A stretch of 64,000 nt of DNA from Rhodococcus sp. RD6.2. GTDB taxonomy: Bacteria; Actinomycetota; Actinomycetes; Mycobacteriales; Mycobacteriaceae. Where the stretch lies: contig NZ_CVQP01000007.1 in NCBI RefSeq assembly GCF_001040705.1, positions 302,158 to 366,157 of the forward strand, written 5' to 3'. Below, in pieces: positions 43,303-51,587 of the stretch. The first letter of the stretch is position 1, and each line of letters starts with the position of its first letter. The translations under genes and the position numbers were made by a program. The notes beneath the pieces are model-generated. The model worked only from the letters and a program-made list of their open reading frames with translations. It had not been told where the DNA came from and did not search any database.

Positions 43303-44544
43303 GTGGAGTGCGTGGCTACACGGGGTAAACGGACGAATCGGACACGAGGGCGGGCTGTCCTCGCACTGCTGGCTCTGCTGACCGCGCTGGTCGCGCTGGT
43401 CGCGGGCTGCTCCAACGGCGGCGCTGCCGGGCCGGTCGCGCAGCAGGAACCCGACGCCACGGTCACCGTTACCCAGGAGCCGGCCGTCGGCGCATCCGAT
43501 GTCGCACCCTCCGCGCCGGTCAGCGTCACCGCATCCGGCGGAACCCTGCAGAACGTCGCGCTCACCAGCCCGGCGGGCAAGGTCGTGCAGGGCACGCTGT
43601 CGTCGGATCGGAGCACGTACACCGTCACCGAACCGCTCGGCTACGGCGCCACGTACACCTGGTCCGGGACCGCCGTCGGCACCGACGGCGACACCACGCC
43701 GGTCGACGGGTCGTTCACGACGGTCGAGCCGGAGTCCGTCACCTCGGTGACCACCTACATCGCGGACGGGCAGGAGGTCGGCATCGCCGCCCCCGTCATC
43801 CTCAAGTTCGACGCGCCCGTCGCGGACAAGGCTGCAGTCGAGAAGTCCCTGTCCATCACCACCAACCCGCCGACCGTCGGGTCGTGGGCGTGGCTCGCCG
43901 ACGACGGCGGGTCCCGTGTGCACTGGCGTCCGAAGAACTACTGGACGCCGGGAACCACCGTCCACGTCGCAGGCAACCTGTACGGCACGGACTACGGCGA
44001 CGGCGCGTACGGAGAGTCCGACTTCACCCTCGACTTCACGATCGGCCGCAGCCAGATCGTGAAGGCCGACGCCACCAGCCACCGCATGCAGGTGGTCCGG
44101 GACGGCGCGACGATCATGGACATTCCCGTCAGCTACGGCGAAGGCAACGAGGATCGCAATGTCACGCGCAGCGGCGTGCACGTCGTCACCGAGATGCACG
44201 AGGACTTCCTGATGTCGAACCCGCCGTATTACGAGAACGTCCGCGAACGCTGGGCGGTGCGGATCTCGAACAACGGTGAGTTCATCCACGCGAACCCCGC
44301 GACGACCGGCGTCCAGGGGTCGGCGAACGTCACCAACGGGTGCATCAACCTGTCGCTGTCCGACGCCGAGGAGTACTTCGGGACGGCGATGTACGGCGAC
44401 CCCGTCGAGGTGACCGGCACCCGCATCGACCTGTCGCCCGCCGACGGCGACATCTACGACTGGGCGTTCGACTGGGAGACCTGGAAGTCGATGTCCGCAC
44501 TGCCCGCGGGCAACGACACGGCCGCCGCCCTCCCCTCCCGCTGA
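43303..44544 (+). CDS. lprQ: L,D-transpeptidase lipoprotein, LprQ/LdtMt5-like
   Basis: A 413-residue cell-wall enzyme forming 3-3 peptidoglycan cross-links. The signal peptide ends in lipobox LVAGCSN. Two Ig-like domains follow ([40 protein letters not shown]), then a YkuD domain with [12 protein letters not shown] and [17 protein letters not shown], and a C-terminal tail. The catalytic Cys is in TNGC where the family consensus is SHGC. GTG 43303 or GTG 43312 are possible starts; both keep the signal peptide. Orthologue of Rv0483 by position. Confidence 0.92.
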   Translation: MECVATRGKRTNRTRGRAVLALLALLTALVALVAGCSNGGAAGPVAQQEPDATVTVTQEPAVGASDVAPSAPVSVTASGGTLQNVALTSPAGKVVQGTLSSDRSTYTVTEPLGYGATYTWSGTAVGTDGDTTPVDGSFTTVEPESVTSVTTYIADGQEVGIAAPVILKFDAPVADKAAVEKSLSITTNPPTVGSWAWLADDGGSRVHWRPKNYWTPGTTVHVAGNLYGTDYGDGAYGESDFTLDFTIGRSQIVKADATSHRMQVVRDGATIMDIPVSYGEGNEDRNVTRSGVHVVTEMHEDFLMSNPPYYENVRERWAVRISNNGEFIHANPATTGVQGSANVTNGCINLSLSDAEEYFGTAMYGDPVEVTGTRIDLSPADGDIYDWAFDWETWKSMSALPAGNDTAAALPSR

Positions 44545-44573
44545 CACCCCTCACCCTGGGGTGACGCGGGGGA

Positions 44574-45608
44574 TCACCAGCGGTTGCGGACCTGTTCGGC
44601 GAACCCGAGCAGGTCGCGGACCTCGACGCGACTGCCGTCGTCCAGGACGACGTGACCCGAGTAGCGGCCGAACACCTGGTGCTGGATCGACGCGAGGACC
44701 TTCAGGTCGGTCGTCGCGGCGCGGTCGAGGATCGGCGTGAACGTCATCTCGAAGCGTCCGTCGTTGCTGGTGAAGGTCCAGTCCGAGTCGTCGTACGGGC
44801 CGCCGTCGTCGGTTCCCGGCGGCAGGTGGAACGTCACCGCGTCCAGCTTGTGGGCGACCCCGCCGACGAAGACGATGTTCTCGGTGGCGGCGGAGGTGTC
44901 GCCGAAGCCGTACCCGATGTTGAAGCCGAACGGCCTGCCGTCGACGACGCCGGATGCCGAACCCCAGTACCAGGTGTTGTCGTACGTCCACACGCCGCGA
45001 CCCCAGTCGAAGACGCCGAATGCGCTGTCCGGCTCGAAGCGGACGGACTGCTCACCGACCGTGATCGTGCCGCTCGCGGGCAGGCAGTTGATCTTCTGGT
45101 TGTAGTAGAACGCCTTCGGTGCGTCGGGGAACGGGGTCGCGATCACCATCCGGTCCATCGACGGCTGCGCGAGGACCAGTTCACCGTGCAGGCCGCGGCC
45201 GTCGTCGAAACCGGGATGGTCGACGGTGAGGATGCGGCCCGCCGCGGTGTGCCGGTACTCGATCCGCAGCCCGCGGTGCGCGGCCAGGACGTCGCCGGTG
45301 TCCGCGCTCGCGGGCAGACGCATCCGCCCCAGTGGGAACGGCGTCATCACGTTCTCGGTGACCTCGGTGCGTGCAGCGAAGTCCAGCCACGACACCCCCA
45401 GCAGACCCATGTACCCGTTGTCGGCGACGGTCAGCGCCAGCCCGTGATCCGGGGTCAGGACGCAGTAGTAGTCCCATTCCTTGATGCGCAGCCGGCTCGC
45501 GGCGACAGCACTCCGGTCGTACCGGCGCACCTCGGACCTGGACCAGCCGGCCTGCCCGAGTCGGCCGTGCCCGTCGAGGAGGTCGCCGGGCGTCAGTTCG
45601 CGCTGCAT
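44574..45608 (-). CDS. DUF2804 family protein
   Basis: A 344-residue cytoplasmic protein of the DUF2804 family: LRIKEWDYYCVLTPDHGLALTVADNGYMG, then GVFDWGRGVWTYDNTWYWGSASG and PFGFNIGYGFGDTSAATEN. The fold is probably a lipocalin-like or beta-rich double barrel, as in the AttH/tocopherol cyclase-like group. No known function. ATG 45608; the SDR gene ends 2 bases upstream, so the pair is an operon. Working guess: it handles a lipid related to the SDR substrate. Confidence 0.8.
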   Translation of the reverse strand: MQRELTPGDLLDGHGRLGQAGWSRSEVRRYDRSAVAASRLRIKEWDYYCVLTPDHGLALTVADNGYMGLLGVSWLDFAARTEVTENVMTPFPLGRMRLPASADTGDVLAAHRGLRIEYRHTAAGRILTVDHPGFDDGRGLHGELVLAQPSMDRMVIATPFPDAPKAFYYNQKINCLPASGTITVGEQSVRFEPDSAFGVFDWGRGVWTYDNTWYWGSASGVVDGRPFGFNIGYGFGDTSAATENIVFVGGVAHKLDAVTFHLPPGTDDGGPYDDSDWTFTSNDGRFEMTFTPILDRAATTDLKVLASIQHQVFGRYSGHVVLDDGSRVEVRDLLGFAEQVRNRW

Positions 45609-45610
45609 GG

Positions 45611-46354
45611 CTAGGTGCGGGAGAACCGGCCGGCCGACGCCTGGTCGCGTGGCTTCATGACGATCTGGTCGAGATTCACGTGCGAGGGTCGGGTCGCGAC
45701 GAACCCGATCACCTCGGCGACGTCGGCTGCGACGAGCGGGGTGATGCCCTCGTACACCTTCGCGGCGCGCTCTTCGTCGCCGTCGAAACGGACGAGGGAG
45801 AACTCGGTCTCGACGGCGCCGGGCGCGATTTCGGTGAGCCGCACCGGTTGCCCGAGCAGTTCGCCGCGCAGTGTCCGGTGCAGCACGGCCTGGGCGTGCT
45901 TTGCGGTGGTGTAGCCGGACCCGTTGTCGTACGCCTCGAGCGCCGCGATGGACGTGATCGTGATGATCAGTCCGTCGCCCGACTCGATCAGCTTGGGCAG
46001 CAGTGCCTTGGTCACGCGCAGGGTGCCGAGGACGTTGGTTTCCCACATCCAGCGCCAGTCGTTCAGGTCGGCGTCGAGGACGGTGGACAGGCCCTTGGCG
46101 CCGCCCGCGTTGTTGACCAGGACGTCGACGCGCGGCAGGACCGCGGCGAACGCGTCGACGGAGTCCTCGTCGGTGACGTCCAGTTCGAGTGCGGTGCCGC
46201 CGATGTCGTTCGCGAGGCGTTCGAGGCGGTCGAGGCGGCGGGCGCCGACGACGACGTGGAAGCCCTGCGCGGCGAGCGTCCGGGCAGTGGCCTCGCCGAT
46301 TCCCGAGCTCGCTCCGGTGACGACGGCGACTTGTGCATCAGGCGAAATGGTCAT
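45611..46354 (-). CDS. Short-chain dehydrogenase (Rv0484c-like)
   Basis: A 247-residue classical SDR: TGASSGIGEATA cofactor motif, NNAGGAKG, catalytic Ser in ITITSIAALEAY, and YTTAK with Tyr and Lys present. Cofactor preference cannot be read with certainty; the ARR after the second strand suggests NADP. It is first in a two-gene operon with the DUF2804 gene and holds the position of Rv0484c. Substrate unknown. Confidence 0.87.
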   Translation of the reverse strand: MTISPDAQVAVVTGASSGIGEATARTLAAQGFHVVVGARRLDRLERLANDIGGTALELDVTDEDSVDAFAAVLPRVDVLVNNAGGAKGLSTVLDADLNDWRWMWETNVLGTLRVTKALLPKLIESGDGLIITITSIAALEAYDNGSGYTTAKHAQAVLHRTLRGELLGQPVRLTEIAPGAVETEFSLVRFDGDEERAAKVYEGITPLVAADVAEVIGFVATRPSHVNLDQIVMKPRDQASAGRFSRT

Positions 46355-46375
46355 GTCCTCACCCTAGGCGGCTCC

Positions 46376-46428
46376 GCCGCTCGTGCGCGGTTCACGGGTC
46401 TGGAGACCCGGAAAAACGCACGAGCGGC
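46376..46428 (-). terminator. Terminator after the sulfatase operon
   Basis: GCCGCTCGTGCG (46376-46387) pairs perfectly with CGCACGAGCGGC (46417-46428), and an inner GGGTCT/AGACCC extends the structure. It begins just after the sulfatase stop on the minus strand and before the SDR start. Confidence 0.6.
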
Positions 46429-46437
46429 GCAGGTGCC

Positions 46438-48855
46438 TCAGTCGGCGGCGAACTCGGCCTCGCGCTCGATCGCCTCGACCGCCGCGGGCGGGACACCGAT
46501 CGGGCCAGGGGAGTAGGTCACGGCCGTAAGACCGCCCGTGTAGCGGAACGGTCCGCGACGCTCGCGCAGATCCCACGACACCGGCCCACGGGCGTCGACC
46601 CCGACCGAGATGCCGGTCCACGGCGCCATCCCGACGAGCTGCACCTGTCCGAGCAGTTCGGCGGCGGGAGCGCCGTCGACGCGGATGGTGAAGTCCCACC
46701 GCAGGCGCGGAGCCACGACAGCGGACACCTCCACCACCCGGGCGCCGGTCGGCAGCGGTCCGGCGTCGACGGAGGTGTAGCGGCCGTAGCTGTTGACACC
46801 GAACACCAGGTGTCCGTCCTCGACGTACAGCAGGTAGCCGCCCTGCGGATCGCCGTGCGCGACCAGGACGCCCTCGTCGCCGGGCGCGAAGCCTGCGGAG
46901 CCGCCCCCTTCTGCGCCGGGCGCGAAGCCTGCGGAGCCGCCCCCTTCTGCGCCGGGCGCGAAGCCTGCGGAGCCGCCCCCTTCGGCGCCGGGCGAGTGCC
47001 CGGACAGCTCGACGCGAATGTCGAAGTCCCGAAACGAGATCAGCTTCGACGAGCGGTACCGCTCCAGCGTCGGCGTGCCGGGCAGGATGCGAACCGGCCG
47101 CGCGAGCGCCGCCTCGGCCGGCCTGCGCGTGAACAGGGCGGCCGGGGTGATCAGCGGGAACACGGTGTTCGCCCACGCCGAGTCGTCCCAGGCGGCGGCC
47201 AGTTCGGCGACCTTCTCCGGGTACCGGTCCGCGACGTCGTGGATCTCGGTGGGATCGGTGCGGACGTCGAACAGTTGCCACTGGGGCCGGTCGACGTCCA
47301 GTCCCGGATGGAGGGCGAGCAGCTTCCAGCCGTCCCGGTAGAAGCCGCGGTTACCCACCATCTCCGTGTACTGCTCGGTGTGGTCGCTCGCGGCGGAGGG
47401 GTCGCGCAGCAGCGCAGACGCGTCGACCCCGTCGAACGTCTTGACGGGCAGGCCCTTCCGCTCGGTGGGCACGGTGACCCGGGCGAGGGTGAGCAGCGTC
47501 GGAGCGAGGTCGGTGACGTACGCGAACTGGTCCCGGACGCCGTTGTCCTCGGACCCCCTGGGCAGCCCCGCAGGCCACGACAGCACGAACGGCACGCGGA
47601 CACCGCCCGCGAACGACTGGCCCTTGTAGAACCGGAACGGGGTGTTCGACACCTGACCCCAGCCGCGCGGGTAGTGCACGCCCAGCTTCGCGGACCCGAT
47701 CAGCTCCTCGTCGTGCGGCACGTCCCGAACCCAGTCGGGATCCGGGACGCGCGCGAACTCCGCGAAGTAGCTGCGGGTGCCCTCGGCTCCGCCCTCAGCG
47801 GTGCCACCGTTGTCGGACGTGAACACGACGATGGTGTTGTCGAGTTCGCCGAGTTCCTCGATGGTGTCGAGAATGCGGCCGACGGACTGGTCGACCGAGT
47901 CGACCATCGCCGCGTAGACCTCCATGTACCTGGCGAATCGCTGCTGCTGCTCGTCGGACAGCGACTCCCACGCGGGGACGTCGTATCCGGGTTCGGAGTT
48001 GCGGGGTGCGGCCCGTGTGCCCTCGGGGAACAGTTCCTGCGCCAGCTGGGAGGCGAATCGCTTCTCCCGCAACGTGTCCCAGCCGGAGGCGTACTTTCCC
48101 CGGTACTTGGCGATGTCGGAGTCCTTGGCCTGCAACGGGCCGTGCATCGCGACGTGTGCGAAGTAGAGGAAGAAGGGTTTGTCGGGCTCGTGGGCGCGCA
48201 GGTCCTGCAGGTAGGAGACGGCCTTGTCGGTGAGGTCGTCGGTCAGGTAGTAGCCCTCGGGGTACTCGTCGACGTCGACGGCGGAGTTGTCCGACACCAG
48301 CTGATTCGGGTGGAAGAACGAGTTCAGTCCCTCGAGCGACCCGTAGTAGCGGTCGAACCCCCGCTGTGTCGGCCACGAGTCGCGATTGCCTCCCGGTCGA
48401 ATGTTCGCGTCGCGCACCAGATGCCACTTGCCGACGGCGTACGTCGCGTAACCGCCTGCGCGCAGGATCTCGGGGAGCGTCTGGGTGTCGTCGGACAGTT
48501 CGAGTCGCAGTCCGGGGAATCCCGGATCGGCGTTCGCGACGAAGCCGTATCCGGCCCGGTGCGGGTTGACGCCGGTCAGCAACGCTGCGCGCGACGGTGA
48601 GCACAGCGGTGTGGTGTGGTAGTTCGACAACCGCACACCCGAGGCGGCGAGACGGTCGAGGTTGGGTGTGTCGATCTCGGATCCGAACGGTCCGATGTCG
48701 CTGTATCCCATGTCGTCGATGACGATGACGACGATGTTCGGGGACCCCGGCGTGGCCGAACTCTCCTCGGGCCACGACGGGATCGAGTCGTCGGCGGTGC
48801 GGGCGATGCGTCCGGTGAAGCCCTCGTAGCCCCGGGCGTGTGATGGAACGGTCAT
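46438..48855 (-). CDS. Arylsulfatase (type I, formylglycine)
   Basis: An 805-residue alkaline-phosphatase-fold sulfatase that hydrolyses sulfate esters. IVVIVIDDMGYSDIGPFG carries the metal Asp pair. CSPSRAALLTG is the C-x-P-S-R signature whose Cys becomes formylglycine. GKWHL, HVAMHGPL and FTSDNGGT supply the other active-site residues. No export signal is evident, so it is probably cytoplasmic. The C-terminal region has a beta-type domain joined by a linker with three 12-residue repeats (GAEGGGSAGFAP). Its start overlaps the stop of the upstream dioxygenase gene by one base (TGATG). With that gene it forms a sulfate-ester utilisation operon. Confidence 0.93.
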   Translation of the reverse strand: MTVPSHARGYEGFTGRIARTADDSIPSWPEESSATPGSPNIVVIVIDDMGYSDIGPFGSEIDTPNLDRLAASGVRLSNYHTTPLCSPSRAALLTGVNPHRAGYGFVANADPGFPGLRLELSDDTQTLPEILRAGGYATYAVGKWHLVRDANIRPGGNRDSWPTQRGFDRYYGSLEGLNSFFHPNQLVSDNSAVDVDEYPEGYYLTDDLTDKAVSYLQDLRAHEPDKPFFLYFAHVAMHGPLQAKDSDIAKYRGKYASGWDTLREKRFASQLAQELFPEGTRAAPRNSEPGYDVPAWESLSDEQQQRFARYMEVYAAMVDSVDQSVGRILDTIEELGELDNTIVVFTSDNGGTAEGGAEGTRSYFAEFARVPDPDWVRDVPHDEELIGSAKLGVHYPRGWGQVSNTPFRFYKGQSFAGGVRVPFVLSWPAGLPRGSEDNGVRDQFAYVTDLAPTLLTLARVTVPTERKGLPVKTFDGVDASALLRDPSAASDHTEQYTEMVGNRGFYRDGWKLLALHPGLDVDRPQWQLFDVRTDPTEIHDVADRYPEKVAELAAAWDDSAWANTVFPLITPAALFTRRPAEAALARPVRILPGTPTLERYRSSKLISFRDFDIRVELSGHSPGAEGGGSAGFAPGAEGGGSAGFAPGAEGGGSAGFAPGDEGVLVAHGDPQGGYLLYVEDGHLVFGVNSYGRYTSVDAGPLPTGARVVEVSAVVAPRLRWDFTIRVDGAPAAELLGQVQLVGMAPWTGISVGVDARGPVSWDLRERRGPFRYTGGLTAVTYSPGPIGVPPAAVEAIEREAEFAAD
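46879..46995 (-). repeat. 36-bp in-frame minisatellite in the sulfatase gene
   Basis: Three units of 36 bp begin at 46879, 46915 and 46951. The first two are identical and the third differs at one base (46984); a partial fourth of 9 bases follows. They encode GAEGGGSAGFAP on the minus strand, a flexible linker. The near identity suggests recent slippage, so copy number may vary among strains. Confidence 0.92.
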
Positions 48856-49799
48856 CAGGCGTCGGCCAGGACGGGGTTGTCGATGGACGAGAAGTGCGAG
48901 GCGTCGCCCGTGACGATCCTGCTGCGTTCGCCGTGGATGTTCACCGGTACGTCGCCGGCGAGGGTGATCCGGGTGAGGCGACGACGCTGGCCGTCGTAGT
49001 CGTCGATGGCGTAGTGCTGCGTCGCGCGGTTGTCCCAGATTGCGACGTCTCCGGCCTCCCAGTTCCAGCGAGTCGTGTTCTCCAGCTTGGTGACTCGCGC
49101 CTGGAGAAGCTGGAAGAGTGCCAGGGACTCGCTGGTGGAGAGGCCGACGAAGTTCTTGATGAAATGTCCGAGCAGCAGGGTGCGTTCACCGGTCTCGGGG
49201 TGCACACGGACCACGGGGTGCTGCGTCTCGTAGTAGGTCGACTGGAACTCGCGACGGTATTCCTCGGTGTTCGAGTCCAGTGCGTCCGTCGTCTGGGACG
49301 AGTAGTCGTAGATGTTCGTGTGGGTTGCCCACAGGTTCTCGACGAGGGCCTTGAGCGGTTCCGGCAGCGACTCGTAGGCGGCGGTGCTCGATGCCCACGT
49401 GGTGGAGCCGCCGTAGGTGGGGAGTGCCTCGGCACGCAGGATCGACGCCTTCGGGATCCGGTCGACGAACGTGACGTCCGTGTGCCAGCTGTTGGCGCGG
49501 CCGTACTCGGAGTCGATCGGGAGGATCTTCTCGCCCTTGGAGGTGACGGTCGGATGCGCGGTGGTCGGGTCGCCGAGCAGGCGGGCGAACTCGTACTGTG
49601 ACTCCTCTGTCAGGTGGCGCTGGCCGCGGAAGAAGATCACCTTGTGCTCGAGCAGTGCCTTGCGAACCAGTGCCACACCGGCCGGGTCGAGGTCGCCGCC
49701 GAGAGTGATGCCGTCGATTCGGGCACCGATGTGTGCGCCGAGTTTGGTGACGGCCGGCGCGGCCGTCGCACTGGGGTTGGAGGCGAAATCGATGGACAT
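48855..49799 (-). CDS. AtsK/TauD-type alpha-ketoglutarate dioxygenase
   Basis: A 314-residue Fe(II)/2-oxoglutarate dioxygenase like the alkylsulfatase AtsK and M. tuberculosis Rv3406. It oxidises the carbon next to the sulfate ester, releasing sulfate and an aldehyde. Iron ligands: NSWHTDVTF (His-x-Asp) and ATQHYAID (distal His); the 2-oxoglutarate Arg is in [11 protein letters not shown]. It shares an operon with the arylsulfatase. The promoter region faces the ROK/ABC operon across a hairpin array. Very similar in layout to the second copy at 60571-61530. Exact substrate (alkyl sulfate or sulfonate) undetermined. Confidence 0.9.
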   Translation of the reverse strand: MSIDFASNPSATAAPAVTKLGAHIGARIDGITLGGDLDPAGVALVRKALLEHKVIFFRGQRHLTEESQYEFARLLGDPTTAHPTVTSKGEKILPIDSEYGRANSWHTDVTFVDRIPKASILRAEALPTYGGSTTWASSTAAYESLPEPLKALVENLWATHTNIYDYSSQTTDALDSNTEEYRREFQSTYYETQHPVVRVHPETGERTLLLGHFIKNFVGLSTSESLALFQLLQARVTKLENTTRWNWEAGDVAIWDNRATQHYAIDDYDGQRRRLTRITLAGDVPVNIHGERSRIVTGDASHFSSIDNPVLADA

Positions 49800-49891
49800 G
49801 GTGGACCTTTCGTCGTCGCGGTGGGCGCTGGCTTCGTGTCATGCAACCGGAGGGCCGAAGTGCGGCACAGGGTTACGGTCACCGTGATTCG

Positions 49892-50014
49892 TTTCCCCGG
49901 GCGGCGGGGAGAATGCAGAAGCGGGTATTTCCCCTCCGCGACGGGGGAATGTGGCGGGTATTTCCCCTCCAGTGCAGGAGAATTCGACCGATTCCCCCGT
50001 CTTGTCGGGAGATT
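49892..50014. repeat. Array of four imperfect hairpins between divergent sulfur operons
   Basis: Four inverted repeats of the form TTTCCCC-N7-9-GGRGAAT occur at 49892-49914, 49928-49950, 49961-49983 and 49991-50014, with a period of 36, 33 and about 30 bp. The second and third also share the identical 17-mer GCGGGTATTTCCCCTCC (49921-49937 and 49954-49970). The last unit reaches the -35 zone of the leader ORF promoter. It looks like a multi-site operator for a regulator of both operons. Confidence 0.7.
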
Positions 50015-50025
50015 CCACGGGGTGC

Positions 50026-50031
50026 TACCTT
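50026..50031 (+). promoter_or_regulatory. Putative -10 of the leaderless leader ORF
   Basis: TACCTT (TANNNT form) ends 7 bases before the ATG at 50038, so transcription could start at the A of ATG, giving a leaderless message. No Shine-Dalgarno precedes the ATG, which supports this reading. Confidence 0.5.
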
Positions 50032-50037
50032 GTCGCC

Positions 50038-50151
50038 ATGACTTCCGGCCGGCCTTCCCCCTTGCGGGTCACGTATGTGACTGCCGCACTGGGCTCGCGC
50101 CTGCCTCTTGCGCGGGAACTCTGTTGTTCCCCTCGCGGTATCTGTAGCTGA
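50038..50151 (+). CDS. Cysteine-containing leader peptide (37 aa)
   Basis: A short ORF starting MTSGRPSPLRVTYVTA and ending LARELCCSPRGICS. Cys-Cys is encoded by codons 29-30 (50122-50127) and a third Cys by codon 36. The codon pair lies across the loop of a hairpin, GGGAAC (50114-50119) with GTTCCC (50126-50131), so a ribosome paused for charged tRNA-Cys would disrupt it. Mycobacteria use leaderless polycysteine short ORFs as cysteine-responsive attenuators of sulfur operons, and this ORF has the same features: no ribosome site, a -10 seven bases upstream, and a sulfur-transport operon downstream. That it regulates the operon is inferred. Confidence 0.65.
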   Translation: MTSGRPSPLRVTYVTAALGSRLPLARELCCSPRGICS

Positions 50152-50303
50152 TCACGCTGCCGCACTCCTCCGCACGTCGTCTCCCGTAGGGAACTGTGAC
50201 GTGTCGGAGTCGATTCGCTTCCGCTCCCGGTAATCGGGGGTGGTCGGCAGCGTTCCTCCACCGTGTCGGCATGTCCCTTCCGGGACGAAGCGCAAGGAAC
50301 CCT
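50152..50303 (+). promoter_or_regulatory. Attenuator region between leader and ROK gene
   Basis: A second GGGAAC (50189-50194) can pair with the GTTCCC of the leader (50126-50131) instead of the leader's own GGGAAC, giving mutually exclusive stems. GTTCCT (50252-50257) is complementary to AGGAAC (50295-50300), which is the ribosome site of the ROK gene, and GTCCC-TTCC-GGGAC (50273-50286) forms a hairpin between them. This suits control of translation initiation by leader translation. Confidence 0.5.
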
Positions 50304-51587
50304 GTGACCATCACTGCCCTGACTTCGACCACCCATCCCCGTCCGGCCGTTCGCCGCGCCCCACGCGTCGCCGTACGCCGCCCCGCGACGTCGGCCCAGG
50401 TCGTGCCTCCCGCGCTGCGGATATCGGACGTGCCCGCCGCCGCGGTGTTTCGGGTTGCCTGCGCACAGGGCCCCATCTCCCGCGACACCGCGGCGAAGGC
50501 GACGGGGCTCAGCACCGCCACCGTCAACCGCCAGGTCGCGGCGATGCTCGGGGAGGGGTTGCTGCGTGAGCGCGCGGACCTCACGGCGTCCGGCGTCGTC
50601 GGACGTCCGCGGGTGCCGTTCGAGGTCAACCACGAGCCCTACCTGACCGTCGGCGTCCACATCGGGGCGCTGGTGACCGGGATCGTTGCCGGTGACCTGC
50701 GGGGACGCATCCTCGGTGCGGTCGAGATCCCGACTCCCTCCGGCCATCAGGATCTCGCACTCGCACAGATCACCCGCAGTGCCCGACTCTTCCTCGGCCG
50801 CTGGCATCGTCGCCGACCCCTGTGGGTCGGCGTCGCACTCGGCGGCCGAGTGGACGCCACTTCGGGTCACGTCGACCATCCGCGCCTGGGCTGGTCGGAC
50901 GCACCGGTCGGTGACATCATCGGCGGAGGGCTCGGGCTCCCGGTGTCGGTGGCGGGCCACGTCGAGGCGATGGCTGCGTCCGAACTGCTTCTCGCTCCCC
51001 ACCGTCCCGGAGACAATGCCAACGCGGGCACCAGCCTGTACTTCTACTCTCGCGAAACAGCCGGGGTCGCACTGACACTCGACGGACGTGTGCACACTCC
51101 GTCGAGCGGACCCGGCTCGATCGCGCATCTTCCGACCGGCTCGGACGTGCGGTGCGTCTGCGGCGCTCGCGGGTGCCTCGAGGCGACCGTCAGCGACCGG
51201 GCCGTCACCGATGCCGCGCTCGCGGCGGGCATCGTCGACTCGCGCGACGCCGGGATCAGCGGCGTGTACCGCGCCGCCTCGTCCGGTTCCCTCGCGGCGC
51301 ACGAACTGCTGGTCGAGCGGGCACGGGTGCTCGGGCGGACGGCGGCGATGCTGCACGACCTGTTCAACCCGGACCGCGTCATCCTCGGAGGTCAGGCGTT
51401 CACCGAGTATCCGGCAGCGGTGCCGCACGTCGCGGAGTCGTTCGCCCGGACATCGCGCTTGGCGCGCAAGGACATTCGTATCACCGGCTTCGGCAACCGA
51501 GTCCAGGAATTCGCGGCGGGCGTCGTCTCGCTGAGCGCCCTGCACTCCGATCCCCTCACCTCTATTCGAAGGACTTCCGTTCAGTGA
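50304..51587 (+). CDS. ROK-family transcription regulator
   Basis: A 427-residue ROK repressor. The winged helix is ISRDTAAKATGLSTATVNRQVAAMLGEGLLRE at about residues 57-88, then a ROK domain with VGVHIGALVTGIVAGDLRG. The zinc motif VCGARGCLEATVS (C-x-C-G-x-x-G-C-x-E) is intact. The sugar kinase DxGxT phosphate motif is degraded, as in pure regulators. GTG 50304 follows AAGGA. Its stop overlaps the binding-protein gene (GTGA). It heads the ABC operon and probably binds the hairpin array upstream. Its ligand may be a sulfur compound rather than a sugar, judging from the neighbours only. Confidence 0.82.
   Translation: MTITALTSTTHPRPAVRRAPRVAVRRPATSAQVVPPALRISDVPAAAVFRVACAQGPISRDTAAKATGLSTATVNRQVAAMLGEGLLRERADLTASGVVGRPRVPFEVNHEPYLTVGVHIGALVTGIVAGDLRGRILGAVEIPTPSGHQDLALAQITRSARLFLGRWHRRRPLWVGVALGGRVDATSGHVDHPRLGWSDAPVGDIIGGGLGLPVSVAGHVEAMAASELLLAPHRPGDNANAGTSLYFYSRETAGVALTLDGRVHTPSSGPGSIAHLPTGSDVRCVCGARGCLEATVSDRAVTDAALAAGIVDSRDAGISGVYRAASSGSLAAHELLVERARVLGRTAAMLHDLFNPDRVILGGQAFTEYPAAVPHVAESFARTSRLARKDIRITGFGNRVQEFAAGVVSLSALHSDPLTSIRRTSVQ

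Noticed and set aside
46333..48600. 755-codon plus-strand ORF over the sulfatase gene
   Set aside because: Antisense to a gene with the full sulfatase signature; no recognisable domains and Arg/Gly-rich shadow composition.
49637..49882. Minus-strand GTG ORF beginning VTVTLCRTSALRL as a second sulfur leader peptide
   Set aside because: LCRTSA recalls leader peptides of streptomycete sulfur operons, but the frame has only one early Cys, runs on for 81 codons into the dioxygenase gene and has no ribosome site or hairpin.
49892..50014. Possible CRISPR array
   Set aside because: Only four units, each an imperfect hairpin with diverged arms and about 10-base gaps; no cas genes are near. It fits operators, not repeats and spacers.
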